The notes beneath the pieces were generated by a model. It did not search any database and was not told the origin of the DNA. It saw only the letters and a program-made list of their open reading frames with translations. The position numbers and the translations under genes are program-made. Positions 45,536-55,334 of a stretch of 64,000 nt of DNA are shown piece by piece (position 1 is the first letter of the stretch; every line of letters starts with the position of its first letter). The DNA comes from CBDFKF01 sp965248765 (GTDB lineage Bacteria; Pseudomonadota; Alphaproteobacteria; VGEJ01), in the NCBI GenBank assembly GCA_965248765.1, contig CBDFKF010000003.1:186001-250000 (forward strand), read 5' to 3'.

Positions 45536-47602
45536 TTAGCTGAGAGCGATTCGCTCGCGGCGAAATCCGACGCCCTCGATCTTGCCTTCATCCTCGAACT
45601 CCCGGGCATAGCGGTGGCCCGAGTAGACGGCGGCGGCGATCAGTCCCGGCGCCAGGCAGTCGCCAATCCGGGTCACCGATTTGATGCCGGCATTCTCGAG
45701 CGTTGCCGGGTCGCCAATGAGCTCGTGATATAGCCCGTCGTTGGGCAACCGGGCGGTCACCAGCACCAGCGACCGACAGGGCAGGTGCGTGCGCCGGTCG
45801 GTGTGGATGCAGGCGACCTCCGCGGCCTCGCCGTCAAAACCGACGACGTTGCTGAACGGCAGAATATGGATGCCCACCTCACGCAGCCGCTTCTGGACGA
45901 AGCCGCCCTCAAGGGTCCGGCTAGTCCAGGTCGAGGCCTCGGCGGCCGGGGTCACCAGGCTGACCGACGCCCCTCCGGCCGCCAGTTTCTCGGCGAGGAC
46001 GCCACCCATGTAGTAGTGATCGTCGTCGAGGATCACGACCGGTCCGGCAATCTCGATATCGTCCATCACATCATCCGGCGTGTAGACACCCGCGAGCGTG
46101 CCACCGGGGATCGATGCGAGGTTCCTGTGCCCGATGCCATCGGGCCGCCACCGCGCGCCGGCCGCGATCGCCACGCGGGCAGCGCCGGCTTCGAGGACGT
46201 GCGCAGCTTCGAGGCGACTGTCGAGGAACAGCTCGACATTGCCGGCTTGGTTGATGCGCTGAATGCGGTGGTCGCGCACCCGCGCCCACTCAGCAAGACC
46301 CGGCAGGCGCGATTCGCGGCTGACGCGGCCGCCGACCTCGCGCCCGGCCTCGGCCAGCATCACCCGGTAGCCGCGCCGCCCCAACGCCTCGGCGCATTCG
46401 AGCCCGGCCGGTCCGGCGCCGACGATGAGGACGGCATCGTCCGATTGCGCCGCCGGTATCCGCTCGGGGTGCCAGCCCCGGCGCCATTCCTCGCCCATGG
46501 TCGGGTTCTGGGTGCACCTGAGCGGGGTGCACAGTGTGTCGCCGAGGACGCAGACGTTACAGCCGATACATTCGCGGATGTCATCGATGCGTCCCGCTTC
46601 GATCTTGCTCGGCAGGAACGGATCGGCGATCGACGGACGAGCCGCGCCGATCAAATCGAGGATGCCGTCCTTGACCTGTCGCACCATGGTGTCCGGCGAG
46701 GTAAAGCGGCCGACTCCCACCACCGGCTTGTCGGTGACCGACTTGACGAAGCGGACATACGGCTCCTGGTTAGCCTCCTTGGTGAAGCGTGATGAGGAAG
46801 AGTCGTTCTCCCAGCTCGAGATGTTCACGTCCCAGAGATCGGGGAGCGCGGCCAGGAGCTCAACGACATCGCGCCCCTCGCCCTCGGCCGTCAGTCCTTC
46901 GGGCCCTTCGCCCTCATCGACCGCGAAGCGTACGGCCACGGCGCAGGCATCGCCGACCGCGTCCTTGGTCGCCTCGATCAGCTCGCGCAAGAAACGGGCG
47001 CGATTTTCCAGGCTACCGCCGTACTCATCGTGCCGTTGGTTGAGGCGGCGCGACAGAAAGTGCTGGGGCAGCGCGTAGTCGTGGGCGGCGTAGACATAGA
47101 CGATGTCGAAGCCCGCGGCCCGGGCGCGCTTGGCTGCCGCCACCTGCCAGCCGCGATAAGCACGGATGTCGCCAAGGTCCATGGCCCGGGCCTGGACCGG
47201 GTCGATGTTGCGGACAAGCGCTTGGTGCGAGGGCGCCAGAGGAAGCTCGCGACTGAAGCGATTGGCATCGTGGGGCCCGCCGTGGGTGAGCTCGACGCCG
47301 GCGAGGGCGCCGTGGGCGTGGATCGCCTCGGCGATCATCGCCATCGTCGGGATATCGTCGTCGTCCCATAGCTTGTGCTCGGGGTAGGGGCTGACCTCGC
47401 CGGAGGGGTGGATCGAGCAGTTCTCCGTGCAGACCACACCCCAGCCGCCCTCGGCCTTGATGCCACGCATGGTCGCCAGCGTGTGCGGCAGGTTCGAGCC
47501 CATGCCGGTGCAGTGGGGCACCTGATAGAAGCGGTTCGGGGCAGTGACCGGGCCGATGCGAACAGGCTCGAACAAGACGTCGTAGCGGGGATCGCGCGCC
47601 AT
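45536..47602 (-). CDS. Trimethylamine/dimethylamine dehydrogenase-family flavoprotein
   Basis: A 688-aa FMN/4Fe-4S amine dehydrogenase: a TIM-barrel FMN domain (1-340), an iron-sulfur motif and an ADP-binding FAD-like domain. C31 in FYQVPHC aligns with the cysteine covalently attached to FMN; cluster ligands are C345, C348, C351 and C363. Y171, H174 and D267 match the catalytic triad of the Methylophilus enzyme and W264 is kept. Two aromatic-bowl residues are changed: N61 (Y60) and T106 (W105), so trimethylamine is unlikely and a larger or polar amine is more plausible. Last gene of a three-gene operon, 10 bp after the amidohydrolase. Confidence 0.9.
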   Translation of the reverse strand: MARDPRYDVLFEPVRIGPVTAPNRFYQVPHCTGMGSNLPHTLATMRGIKAEGGWGVVCTENCSIHPSGEVSPYPEHKLWDDDDIPTMAMIAEAIHAHGALAGVELTHGGPHDANRFSRELPLAPSHQALVRNIDPVQARAMDLGDIRAYRGWQVAAAKRARAAGFDIVYVYAAHDYALPQHFLSRRLNQRHDEYGGSLENRARFLRELIEATKDAVGDACAVAVRFAVDEGEGPEGLTAEGEGRDVVELLAALPDLWDVNISSWENDSSSSRFTKEANQEPYVRFVKSVTDKPVVGVGRFTSPDTMVRQVKDGILDLIGAARPSIADPFLPSKIEAGRIDDIRECIGCNVCVLGDTLCTPLRCTQNPTMGEEWRRGWHPERIPAAQSDDAVLIVGAGPAGLECAEALGRRGYRVMLAEAGREVGGRVSRESRLPGLAEWARVRDHRIQRINQAGNVELFLDSRLEAAHVLEAGAARVAIAAGARWRPDGIGHRNLASIPGGTLAGVYTPDDVMDDIEIAGPVVILDDDHYYMGGVLAEKLAAGGASVSLVTPAAEASTWTSRTLEGGFVQKRLREVGIHILPFSNVVGFDGEAAEVACIHTDRRTHLPCRSLVLVTARLPNDGLYHELIGDPATLENAGIKSVTRIGDCLAPGLIAAAVYSGHRYAREFEDEGKIEGVGFRRERIALS

Positions 47603-47612
47603 GGCTCCGGGT

Positions 47613-48752
47613 CTAGGTGGGAAGCGGGTAGATGCGGCGCGCGTTCTCCGTCGCGATCATGCGCGTGATGCGGTGCGCCTCCCCGGCGGAGCACATGCCA
47701 TCGCCGATCCAGGCATCGAGGTTGCGCTTCAGCCCCCTTCGGAACAGCAGCGCGCCCATGTAATAGAACTCAGCGATGCCCCAAGCATCCGAGCTGTAGA
47801 GCTGCTTGGTGAACGGCGCGAGCTCCAACGCTTCGCCGATGACAGTGGCGGCGCGCGGCCCGGTGTAGTTGATGATCACGCCGACGTCGAAATAGACGTT
47901 GGGGAAGACCTCGGCGAGATAACCGGACTCGCGGTGGAACGGAAAACAGTGGAGTAGGGTCACGTTCACCTCGCGCTCGTCCATCGCCGTCAGGAAGTCG
48001 CTCATCAGGGAGGGATTGGCGCGGTGGATCACCGCGTCGCGATCGCCGAAGCCGGTGTGGAATTGGATCGGAAAGCCGCGTTCCACAGCGAGGTCGGCGC
48101 CGGCCCACAAGCCGTGACGAATGATGGTCTCGTTGCGCAAGAATATTCGACCGGACTCGCATTCTCGCAGCCAGTCGCCCGCCGCCGCCTCCACCTCAGG
48201 GGCGGTCGGCCGCGCTGCGTCGAACCCGAAGCCGCCGCGGTAGGCGACGATCGATTTGAGCCCGACCGCATACTCGCACGCGTTCTCCAGACGCTCGCCA
48301 AAGGCGCGCGCGTAACCGGCGGCGGTGGTGCCGGCGTGGACCACGTCTTCGGCGATCCGCTCAAGGCGGATCACCTCGTGGGCCGCGATGCCCGAGAGCG
48401 CGGTGAGGTCGGCGGGCGAGGTGATTTCATCGCCGCGGTGGCCGGTATCGACAAACAGCGCCTCGCAGCCCGCGGCGGCGAGGAAGCGCTGGTTCACTTC
48501 TGTGGCGCCGAGCGCGGTCCGCCGCGCAAGATAGTCCTCCGGCGTGCAGAACGGTTCAAGGTCGAGGATTTCGGGACAGGTCGCACGCAGCGCAAGTCCC
48601 ACTGGGGCGTCGAAATGCGTGGTACCGGCGGGCGCATCGACGAAGCTCTCGCTAATCATCCGTTCGAACGCCTGACGGGTGACGTTCGCCGGCATCAGCC
48701 CGTGGCAATGGTGGTCGATCAGCGGATAGGCGGCAGCGTTGTCAGTGGACAC
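47613..48752 (-). CDS. FluG-like amidohydrolase (TIM-barrel)
   Basis: A 379-aa metal-dependent hydrolase of the amidohydrolase 2 superfamily. The HxH motif is H15/H17 in LIDHHCHGL; further likely ligands are in QFHTGFGD, LHCFPFHRE and SSDAWG. The layout resembles the N-terminal half of fungal FluG, whose other half is a glutamine-synthetase-like domain; here that half is the upstream gene, overlapping by 11 bp. It may hydrolyse a gamma-glutamyl amide made by that enzyme. Function inferred, not shown. Confidence 0.85.
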   Translation of the reverse strand: MSTDNAAAYPLIDHHCHGLMPANVTRQAFERMISESFVDAPAGTTHFDAPVGLALRATCPEILDLEPFCTPEDYLARRTALGATEVNQRFLAAAGCEALFVDTGHRGDEITSPADLTALSGIAAHEVIRLERIAEDVVHAGTTAAGYARAFGERLENACEYAVGLKSIVAYRGGFGFDAARPTAPEVEAAAGDWLRECESGRIFLRNETIIRHGLWAGADLAVERGFPIQFHTGFGDRDAVIHRANPSLMSDFLTAMDEREVNVTLLHCFPFHRESGYLAEVFPNVYFDVGVIINYTGPRAATVIGEALELAPFTKQLYSSDAWGIAEFYYMGALLFRRGLKRNLDAWIGDGMCSAGEAHRITRMIATENARRIYPLPT

Positions 48753-50055
48753 GGTAGTACCTCCCGCACCTCTCTTGATCGGTTAGGTCTTGTAGGTGCT
48801 CGATCTCCATGCGCTTGAGGCCGAAATAGGCCTCCCACAGATTGTCTGAGAACCAAGACCTGATCGTGGTGTCGCGCTCCAAGAGATCGAGTGCCTCGGC
48901 GAGCGAGGTTGGCAACGGGCGGATGCCGAGGCGCTCGCGTTCGGCCGGGTCGAGATCGGACGGGTCGCGATCGATGAGCGGTGGGCTCGGGAGCCCCTCC
49001 TCGATCCCCTGAAGTCCCGCACGCACCAGTACACCGAGCGCCAGGTGTGAGTTGGCGGTCGAATCCGCAGCGCGATACTCCAAGTTGTACTGCGGTCCGA
49101 GATCGCGGTCGGGGTGACGGAATCCGGGGAAGATCCGCACCGCCGCCTCGCGGTTGTTGGCCGAAAAGCAGGTGAAGGCCGAACTCCAATGGTGGGGGCC
49201 GAGGCGCAGATAGGAGATGACGCTCGGCGCGGTGATGGCCAGGAGCGCCGGCATGTGGCGGAGGATGCCGGCGGCGAATTGACCGGCGAGCTCACCGACG
49301 CCGCCGGGTTCGGCCGGATCGTAGATGGCGGGGCGGCCCTGGCTGTCACGGAAGCTGATGTGGACGTGCTGGCCATTGCCGACCGCGCCCGGTTCCATAA
49401 TCGGGGTGAAGCTCGCCCGTCGCCCCATGCGCCGGGCAACCTCGCGCACCACCTCGCGCACGATGATGGCGCGATCCGCGCCGGCGATACCGAGTGCTGG
49501 CGCGCAATTGACCTCATACTGGCCAGGCGCGTACTCGGGCTCGAACATGATGGGCTCGGCCCCGATCTCGTTGAGTGCGGCGACCACCGTGCCGCCGAAA
49601 TCGGCGGCGAGACGGAACGATTCCAGTGAGAAGCAGGGGCCGTCATTCGGCGCTATGCCGGATAGGTCGAACTCCTGCTCGAAGCCGCTCAAGATCTGCA
49701 GGCCCGTGCGGTCGGTGAAGTCCGCGAGCGCATCCTTCAGGAACGTGCGCGTGCACGAATTCCACTTCTCGCCGTCGCCGCCCACGGCATCGCAAAGGTA
49801 GAAGTGCAGCGGCGGCTGATCCTCCCAGAAATCGACGCGGACCTTGGCGTCGGGATCGGCCATCAACAGCATGTCGCCCATCGCGCCCCACGGGCCCGGC
49901 GCGACGAGATCGAAAGCGGTGACCGATTGGCACACCGGGATCCAGCCGATGCCGTTCCTGAGCCGGTCTTCGAGATGTTGGAGCGGAAACGCGCGGCCGC
50001 GCGTGAGCCCGGCGATGTCGTTCCACGCGAACATGACGAGCTCCTCCATGCGCAT
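48742..50055 (-). CDS. Glutamine synthetase-like enzyme (gamma-glutamyl amide synthetase type)
   Basis: A 437-aa ATP-dependent ligase of the GS fold. Conserved parts include LSGFEQEFDLS and FEPEYAPGQYEVN with metal-ligand Glu residues, GNGQHVHISF with the His/metal residue, and SANNREAAVRI with the substrate Arg. The length (437) fits GlnT/PuuA/GMAS-type enzymes rather than housekeeping GlnA (about 470). It opens an operon with the amidohydrolase and flavoprotein. Two ATGs, at 50055 and 50034, each follow a ggagg site; I keep the first. Which amine it glutamylates is unknown. Confidence 0.87.
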   Translation of the reverse strand: MRMEELVMFAWNDIAGLTRGRAFPLQHLEDRLRNGIGWIPVCQSVTAFDLVAPGPWGAMGDMLLMADPDAKVRVDFWEDQPPLHFYLCDAVGGDGEKWNSCTRTFLKDALADFTDRTGLQILSGFEQEFDLSGIAPNDGPCFSLESFRLAADFGGTVVAALNEIGAEPIMFEPEYAPGQYEVNCAPALGIAGADRAIIVREVVREVARRMGRRASFTPIMEPGAVGNGQHVHISFRDSQGRPAIYDPAEPGGVGELAGQFAAGILRHMPALLAITAPSVISYLRLGPHHWSSAFTCFSANNREAAVRIFPGFRHPDRDLGPQYNLEYRAADSTANSHLALGVLVRAGLQGIEEGLPSPPLIDRDPSDLDPAERERLGIRPLPTSLAEALDLLERDTTIRSWFSDNLWEAYFGLKRMEIEHLQDLTDQERCGRYYRVH

Positions 50056-50158
50056 CCCCCGTTTTCCTCCCGTTCCCGAACCGCGGTAATTCTAGCGGCT
50101 TGGGCCGAGCATGGCCGCCCCCAATTGGCTGTTAAGACGTGCGTTTGCGCTGGCTAGT

Positions 50159-50804
50159 TCAGCGCGCCTGATCCTCGTCGTCCGCCTCTTCGCCAGGGAG
50201 ACGCGTGTTGATCAGCACCTCGAGGCGGGCACGGTCCTTGATAGTGATGCCGTCGATGTCCTCGGCGTGTTCGAGCACATCCGCTGCTTCGAGGTGGCGG
50301 AACACGCGCATCACCGTCTCACGTGTCGTGCTCGCACGCGCGGCCAGGCGCGCGTGCGATATCGCCGGACAGATCATGCCGCGGTTGGGTTCGTCGGCAT
50401 CGGGCGCAACGTCCCGCAAAAGCTCCAGGTAAACCCGCTTCTCCGCCCTTAGCGTGCTGAGATCGATGATGCGATCATCGGCGATGCGCACGATCGCGGA
50501 GAGCCGGCCCATTACGTGCCGGGCGAGCATGTGGTGCTGGCGCAGCGCTTCTACGAACACCGGTGCGGGAAGGCTCGCTAGCAGGCATCGTTCCGCGGCG
50601 ACCACGACCGCCGAACGATGTCTGCCGTCGAGGGCCGCCAGCTCGCCGAAGTAGCCGCCCGCCTTCACGTGGTCGAAGGAGATCTCTCGGCCTGAACGCG
50701 CATAGTTGACAACACGCACCGAACCGCGGGCGACAAAAAAACACGTCGCGGCTCTGGTCGGCGCGATCGAAGACCAGCTGGTGCGCGCGGTATGCAGTTT
50801 CCAC
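50159..50804 (-). pseudogene. Crp/Fnr-type regulator, frameshifted and 5'-truncated
   Basis: The C-terminal part is a normal cyclic-nucleotide-binding regulator: RGSVRVVNYARSGREISFDH, AGGYFGELAALDGRHRSA, then a helix-turn-helix ARLAARASTTRETVMRVFRH. The N-terminal piece (AYRAHQLVFDRADQSRDVFF) is in another frame; the switch falls in a run of seven T on the coding strand (50735-50741) where six would keep the frame. About 30 N-terminal residues are missing: upstream of 50795 the opposite strand reads a dehydrogenase fragment. It may be a decayed gene, or only the frameshift may be a sequencing error. Confidence 0.75.
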
Positions 50805-50959
50805 TGCCGATTGCCGCCGTCGCTCACCAGATGTTCCTCGCCGCCGCCGCCGGCTGGGGTCGCCTCGACGATTCCGCCGTCGTCAAGGTCTATGAGCGAT
50901 TGGCCGGGATCGCGGTGGCCAAGCCGAGCGCAACCCGGACCCCACCGTTGCGCAGCTAG
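50792..50959 (+). pseudogene. C-terminal fragment of a 3-hydroxyisobutyrate-type dehydrogenase
   Basis: A 55-codon plus-strand frame reads FPLPIAAVAHQMFLAAAAGW then GRLDDSAVVKVYERLAGI, the last helices of NAD-dependent beta-hydroxyacid dehydrogenases such as L-threonate dehydrogenase. Nothing of the Rossmann domain is present upstream; the homology stops abruptly at the same point where the Crp/Fnr gene loses its N-terminus. The fragment therefore marks a recombination joint. It ends convergently, overlapping the stop of the nuclease gene by 4 bp. Confidence 0.65.
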
Positions 50960-51942
50960 TCCGGCAACGCGAAGGTCGCAACAACCGGGGCGTGGAAGGA
51001 CTCCGGGTCCTTGCGCTCGGTCGCGAACGCCACGAGCTCGTCGGCGAGGAGCTCGTTGTGGACCTCGATGGCGCGGAATAAACCGAGCAAGGGACGCGAG
51101 ACGAGAATGTGATCCATCATGACCTCGCGGCCGCCGTGGCGCACGGTGAAGCGGGCTGGCGCGGGCAATGCCTTTTCGAGCGGCACCATGATCCGACCGC
51201 CGAGCCTCGGGTTGCCGGTGTCCTCGACATCGCCGCGGATGATGGCGACGGGCACCTCGCGGTCGGCGGCGTTGAAATCGCGGCAAACCGCGATCAACGG
51301 ATCGTCGGCCTCGTCGAACAACTGATCGATTAGCAGCCGCGCCTCGAGCGCCTGGCCGTTGCGCTTCATCGCGGCGATCGCGAACCCTTCGGCCCGGCCG
51401 CCGATGCTGCGCCACGCGAAGGCGCTCTCCTTCTGGCCGGGGAGGAAGGCGGCAAGCGGTGCCCGCAAGTGGACGTTGACGATCTCGATCCCGCGGCCAC
51501 CGCCGATATCGACGCGGGTGCACGAGAGCGGCCGTTCCCATTCGATCGGCACGGCCTCGGCCACTGGCGGATCAGCCATCACGGGGCGGTAGCGGGGCGG
51601 TGGTGCCAGCTCGTGGCGAAGCTGGCGGGTTTGCAGGATGGGTAGCCGGCTCAGCGTCACAAGGTTCTGGACATCGCGCAACGCCTAGCCCGAATCGCTC
51701 TTGGTTACCGCGCGATCAAATTCGGCGTAGGGCGTTCCCTCGAGCAGCCGATCGAGAACGGCGAGGCGGCGCTCTTTACCGGGCCCGGTTTGCGCGTTGA
51801 TCTCCTGGAGACAGACGATATCGGCATGCAACCTGAGAAGGGCCGGACGCAGGACGGCAATGCGCTCTTCCAGGCTCGGCACCTGGTCCGGACGATCGTC
51901 GAGGTTCTCGAGATTGTAGGTGGCGATGCGTAGCTCAGCCAT
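50956..51942 (-). pseudogene. Endonuclease/exonuclease/phosphatase family gene with nonsense codon
   Basis: A 328-codon frame encodes an EEP-fold hydrolase: RIATYNLENLDDRP, IVCLQEINAQ, NLVTLSRLPI, VNVHLRAP, AVCRDFNAAD and MDHILVSR are the family landmarks in order. A TAG at 51685-51687 interrupts it between SDSG and ALRDVQN, with no frame change, so both halves share one frame. The product is split at about residue 85. The 3' end abuts the dehydrogenase fragment. Substrate (nucleic acid, phospholipid) unknown. Confidence 0.82.
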
Positions 51943-52050
51943 CGTCGATCACGTCAGCACCGCCGCCGTTCCGACGCTTTGATCGAGGTCAACATCGGCG
52001 GGCGCTGTTGGTGTATATAAGGACATCACGTCATAGGGAGGGGTTCAAAA

Positions 52051-53490
52051 ATGGGCATCAAGAGGGCGATTGGACTCGCTGCTGCGGCGAGTCTCGCGAT
52101 CGGCGCGGCGCAGACGGCGGTTGCGCAGAGCGCCGATGAAGTCGCAGTCAACGCAGCCAAGCAGTGGTCGGGCTCGGACCTTACGATCTTCTTGGAGGCC
52201 GGGTTGTCGGAGCTGGGCTTCGAGCTGTCGGCGACCAACAAGTGGGAGGAGCTCACCGGCATCAAGATGAATATCGCCGGTGCTCCCACCAACGAGATGT
52301 ACTCCAAGATCGTGCTCGAGCACGAGGGCGGCACTGGTGCCTATGACGTGGTCGATGTGCAACCGCCATGGATGCCTGATCTGGTGGAAATCGGGGCACT
52401 CGAGCCGCTTGATCCTTTCATCGAGAAGTACGGCTATGCCGAGGAACTGCAGGACATCGCTCCGTTCTTCCGCGAAGCCTGGAACACGTACAAAGGTACG
52501 ACGTACGCTTTCGGCGACGACGGCGACGTACTGCTGCTCTACTACCGCAAGGATCTGTTCGAAGATGCCGACAATCGGACCAAGTTCAAGGCGGCCTACG
52601 GCTACGATTTGGCGCCGCCCGCCGATTGGGGCCAATTCGACGACATCGCCAAGTTCTTTACCGACAACTATGCGCCCCAGCTCTACGGCGCTTCGATGGT
52701 GCGCAGCCGCGGCCTGACGCTGTTCTTCTGGATGCAGCAGTTCCGGGTTGCCGGCGGTCGCTTCTTCGACGTTGATACGATGAAGTCGACGATCAACAGC
52801 GAGGCGGGCGTGAAGTCGCTCCAGGCGCTGGTCGATCGCACGGCATATATGCCGCCCGGCAACGCGACGTGGGGCTTCGTCGAGAAGCTGAGCGCCTGGC
52901 TCGCGGGTCAAGTGGCCATGACCGTCTCGTGGCCGGCCATCGGACGATGGGCCGAGGGCGTCGGCACCGATCACGAGGCCATGACCTGGATCCCGCAGAC
53001 CACCATCGCCAACAAGGTGGGTTACGCCGTCGTCGGCAAGCATCCCGGCATTGCTCCTGGCTTCGCGCTCGCGGTCTCGTCGTCGAGCAAGAAGAAGGAA
53101 CAGGCCTACCTCTTCAACCAATGGGCCAACAGCAAGAAGATTAGCCTGGAGCGGAGTAAGCTCGCGGTATCGATCCGTGATCCGTTCCGACTCTCGCACT
53201 ACGAGAGCGCGGAACTGGCGGCTCAGTGGCCCAATGCGCCGGCGTTTCTCAAGACCCTGCGGGAGGGCGGCGAGCTCGGCATCCAGGATCTCTCGCTGCG
53301 CAACACCGCGGCCTACCAGGAGCTCATAAGCAACGCCATTCAGTCGGCGATCGGTGGCACCAGCGCCAAGGACGCCCTCGATCAGACGGCCAAGGATATG
53401 GACGAGTTGACTGAGCGCATCGGGGTCGATCTACAACGCGATGCATACAAGGCGTGGATCGCCGGCCGCGGCTATCCGCCGGAGACTTGA
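52051..53490 (+). CDS. ABC sugar-type solute-binding protein
   Basis: A 479-aa family 1 binding protein with a Sec signal peptide (GLAAAASLAIGAAQTAVAQS). The mature part shows YDVVDVQPPWMPDLVEIGAL and DGDVLLLYYRKDLFEDAD, typical of sugar/polyol receptors. Gggagg precedes the ATG at 52051 by about nine bases. It opens a three-gene operon with two permeases. The 108-bp gap upstream contains gtgtatataagg near 52015, a possible promoter element that I cannot confirm. Ligand unknown. Confidence 0.9.
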   Translation: MGIKRAIGLAAAASLAIGAAQTAVAQSADEVAVNAAKQWSGSDLTIFLEAGLSELGFELSATNKWEELTGIKMNIAGAPTNEMYSKIVLEHEGGTGAYDVVDVQPPWMPDLVEIGALEPLDPFIEKYGYAEELQDIAPFFREAWNTYKGTTYAFGDDGDVLLLYYRKDLFEDADNRTKFKAAYGYDLAPPADWGQFDDIAKFFTDNYAPQLYGASMVRSRGLTLFFWMQQFRVAGGRFFDVDTMKSTINSEAGVKSLQALVDRTAYMPPGNATWGFVEKLSAWLAGQVAMTVSWPAIGRWAEGVGTDHEAMTWIPQTTIANKVGYAVVGKHPGIAPGFALAVSSSSKKKEQAYLFNQWANSKKISLERSKLAVSIRDPFRLSHYESAELAAQWPNAPAFLKTLREGGELGIQDLSLRNTAAYQELISNAIQSAIGGTSAKDALDQTAKDMDELTERIGVDLQRDAYKAWIAGRGYPPET

Positions 53491-53601
53491 GAATGCGACG
53501 GGGTGGCCAGCCGGTCACCCGTTGACGTTGACAGTGGCCGGCAATCCGCATCCGGGGCGGGTTGCCGGCCGCATACTTTCGGCTAAGTTCCAGTCAATTC
53601 C

Positions 53602-54516
53602 ATGACGGTAGCCACCGAGTTCGGCGTGCGCGGCGGCATTCTGGCTGAGCGCAACCTCAAGTACTTGCTCATCGCGCCGGCCGTTTTCATCATTCTGTTC
53701 ATCGGCCTGTATCCGGTTCTGTACTCGCTCGTTGTGAGCTTCCAGGACGTCTCGGCGCTGATGAAGAACTATGACTTCGCCGGCTTCCTCAACTACGCGC
53801 GGCTGTTCCAGGACGGACGGCTGTGGTCTTCGATGCTACATACCCTCATCATCACCGCCATCGCGCTGCCCCTCCAGCTGGTCCTCGGACTGTTGATGGC
53901 GCAGCTCTTCCTCAACAAGATGCCGTTTCGCCAGATCATGGTGGCGCTGGCGATCGTCCCTTCGGTGCTTTCGCCGGTCGTCGTCGGAGCGACCTGGCGG
54001 TTGATGTTCGATGACCGGTTCGGGCCGATCAACGCTGTCATTCGGCTACTGTTCGACGAGCGCTTCAGCCTGCCGTGGGTGGTCAATCCCATCGCTGTCT
54101 ACCCGGCGATTCTGATCACCGAGGTATGGGAATGGACCCCGTTCATGTTTCTGATGCTCTATGCCGCGCTCTCCAATATCGATCAGAGCCTGGAAGAGGC
54201 GGCAGAGATTGACGGCGCCGGCTATTGGACGATCTTCTTCAAGATCTCGTTGCCGGCCATCTGGCCGGTGATGGCGATTGCGCTGATCATTCGGGCCCTC
54301 GACCTGGTGCGCCTGTTCGACATCGTTTGGGTACTCACCCGTGGCGGGCCGGGGACGTTGTCAGAGACCATTTCCATCTACATGTACCAGCGCGGCTTCC
54401 GCCAGTTCGAGACGAGCTACACGGCTGCCATGGTGTTCCTCATCGTCATCTCATTGTCGGTGATCGTGGTGTGGGCGCTTCGGCGCATGGAAATCACGGG
54501 AGCCAAGACCCGATGA
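53602..54516 (+). CDS. ABC sugar-type permease, MalF-like
   Basis: A 304-aa permease with about six hydrophobic segments and the EAA loop IDQSLEEAAEIDGAGYWTIF. The ATG at 53602 lies 111 bp after the binding-protein gene, so there may be an RNA hairpin or processing site between them; tccagtcaattcc before the start is not a strong ribosome site. Its stop overlaps the next start (ATGA). Confidence 0.92.
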   Translation: MTVATEFGVRGGILAERNLKYLLIAPAVFIILFIGLYPVLYSLVVSFQDVSALMKNYDFAGFLNYARLFQDGRLWSSMLHTLIITAIALPLQLVLGLLMAQLFLNKMPFRQIMVALAIVPSVLSPVVVGATWRLMFDDRFGPINAVIRLLFDERFSLPWVVNPIAVYPAILITEVWEWTPFMFLMLYAALSNIDQSLEEAAEIDGAGYWTIFFKISLPAIWPVMAIALIIRALDLVRLFDIVWVLTRGGPGTLSETISIYMYQRGFRQFETSYTAAMVFLIVISLSVIVVWALRRMEITGAKTR

Positions 54517-55334
54517 GCAGGTCGCACATACGGATGTGGCTGCGTTTCGTCGTGGCGCTGTTCGTTATCCTGATCATCGTGTTCCCCGTGTATTGGCTGT
54601 TCGCCAAGGCGTTCAAGACGCCCAACGAGATCTTCGCCTTTCCGCCTGTGTGGTTCCCGGGCTCGTTCTACATCGAGAACTTCAAGGCCATGTGGCGCAC
54701 CGACGATCTGGTGCCGGTGTGGAACAGCATCGTCATCTCGACCATCAGCACAGCCATCGCGTTGTTCGTCGGCACTCTCTGCGCCTATTCCATCGCCCGC
54801 TTTCGTACCGGCGGTGACAACCTTGCCATCTGGATACTCTCGCAACGGATGCTGCCGCCGATCGCGATTGTTTTTCCCCTGTTCCTCGCCTTCGCGTGGT
54901 TAGGCTGGGTCGATACCTGGCACGGTCTCATTGTCGTCTACACTGCATTCAACCTGCCGTTCGTGATCTGGATGATGCGCGGCTACATCCAGGAAGTGCC
55001 GGTCGAGCTGGAAGAGAGCGCTTTGGTCGACGGCTGCACCCGATGGCAGGCGCTATTTCGCGTGGTCTTTCCGATGTCGCGCGCCGGCTTGTTCGCGACC
55101 GGCGTCTTCACGTTCATCTTCACCTGGAACGAGTTCGCTTTCGCGCTGGTTCTGACCCGCGAGAAGGTGCTCACCTACCCGGTGCATGTCTCACATTATT
55201 TCGGGGCGCTTTCGACCTATTGGGGCAAGGTCGGCGTGATTTCGCTGATCGCGACGCTGCCGGTGTTCCTGACCATCGCCTTCTTCCAGCGCTATATCGT
55301 GCGCGGCATGAGCATGGGGGCGCTCAAGGGATAG
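54513..55334 (+). CDS. ABC sugar-type permease, MalG-like
   Basis: A 273-aa permease with the EAA loop VELEESALVDGCTRWQALF and a C-terminus SMGALKG typical of MalG-type proteins. The ATG at 54513 overlaps the TGA of the previous gene, so translation is coupled. No ATPase gene follows: the next gene is on the other strand. The importer must use an ATPase encoded elsewhere, possibly the MalK/UgpC-type gene at 11215. Confidence 0.93.
   Translation: MSRSHIRMWLRFVVALFVILIIVFPVYWLFAKAFKTPNEIFAFPPVWFPGSFYIENFKAMWRTDDLVPVWNSIVISTISTAIALFVGTLCAYSIARFRTGGDNLAIWILSQRMLPPIAIVFPLFLAFAWLGWVDTWHGLIVVYTAFNLPFVIWMMRGYIQEVPVELEESALVDGCTRWQALFRVVFPMSRAGLFATGVFTFIFTWNEFAFALVLTREKVLTYPVHVSHYFGALSTYWGKVGVISLIATLPVFLTIAFFQRYIVRGMSMGALKG

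Noticed and set aside
50159..51541. 460-aa minus-strand frame covering the Crp/Fnr region and beyond
   Set aside because: Only the C-terminal 165 residues match Crp/Fnr; the first 295 are antisense of unrelated genes joined by chance across the dehydrogenase fragment.
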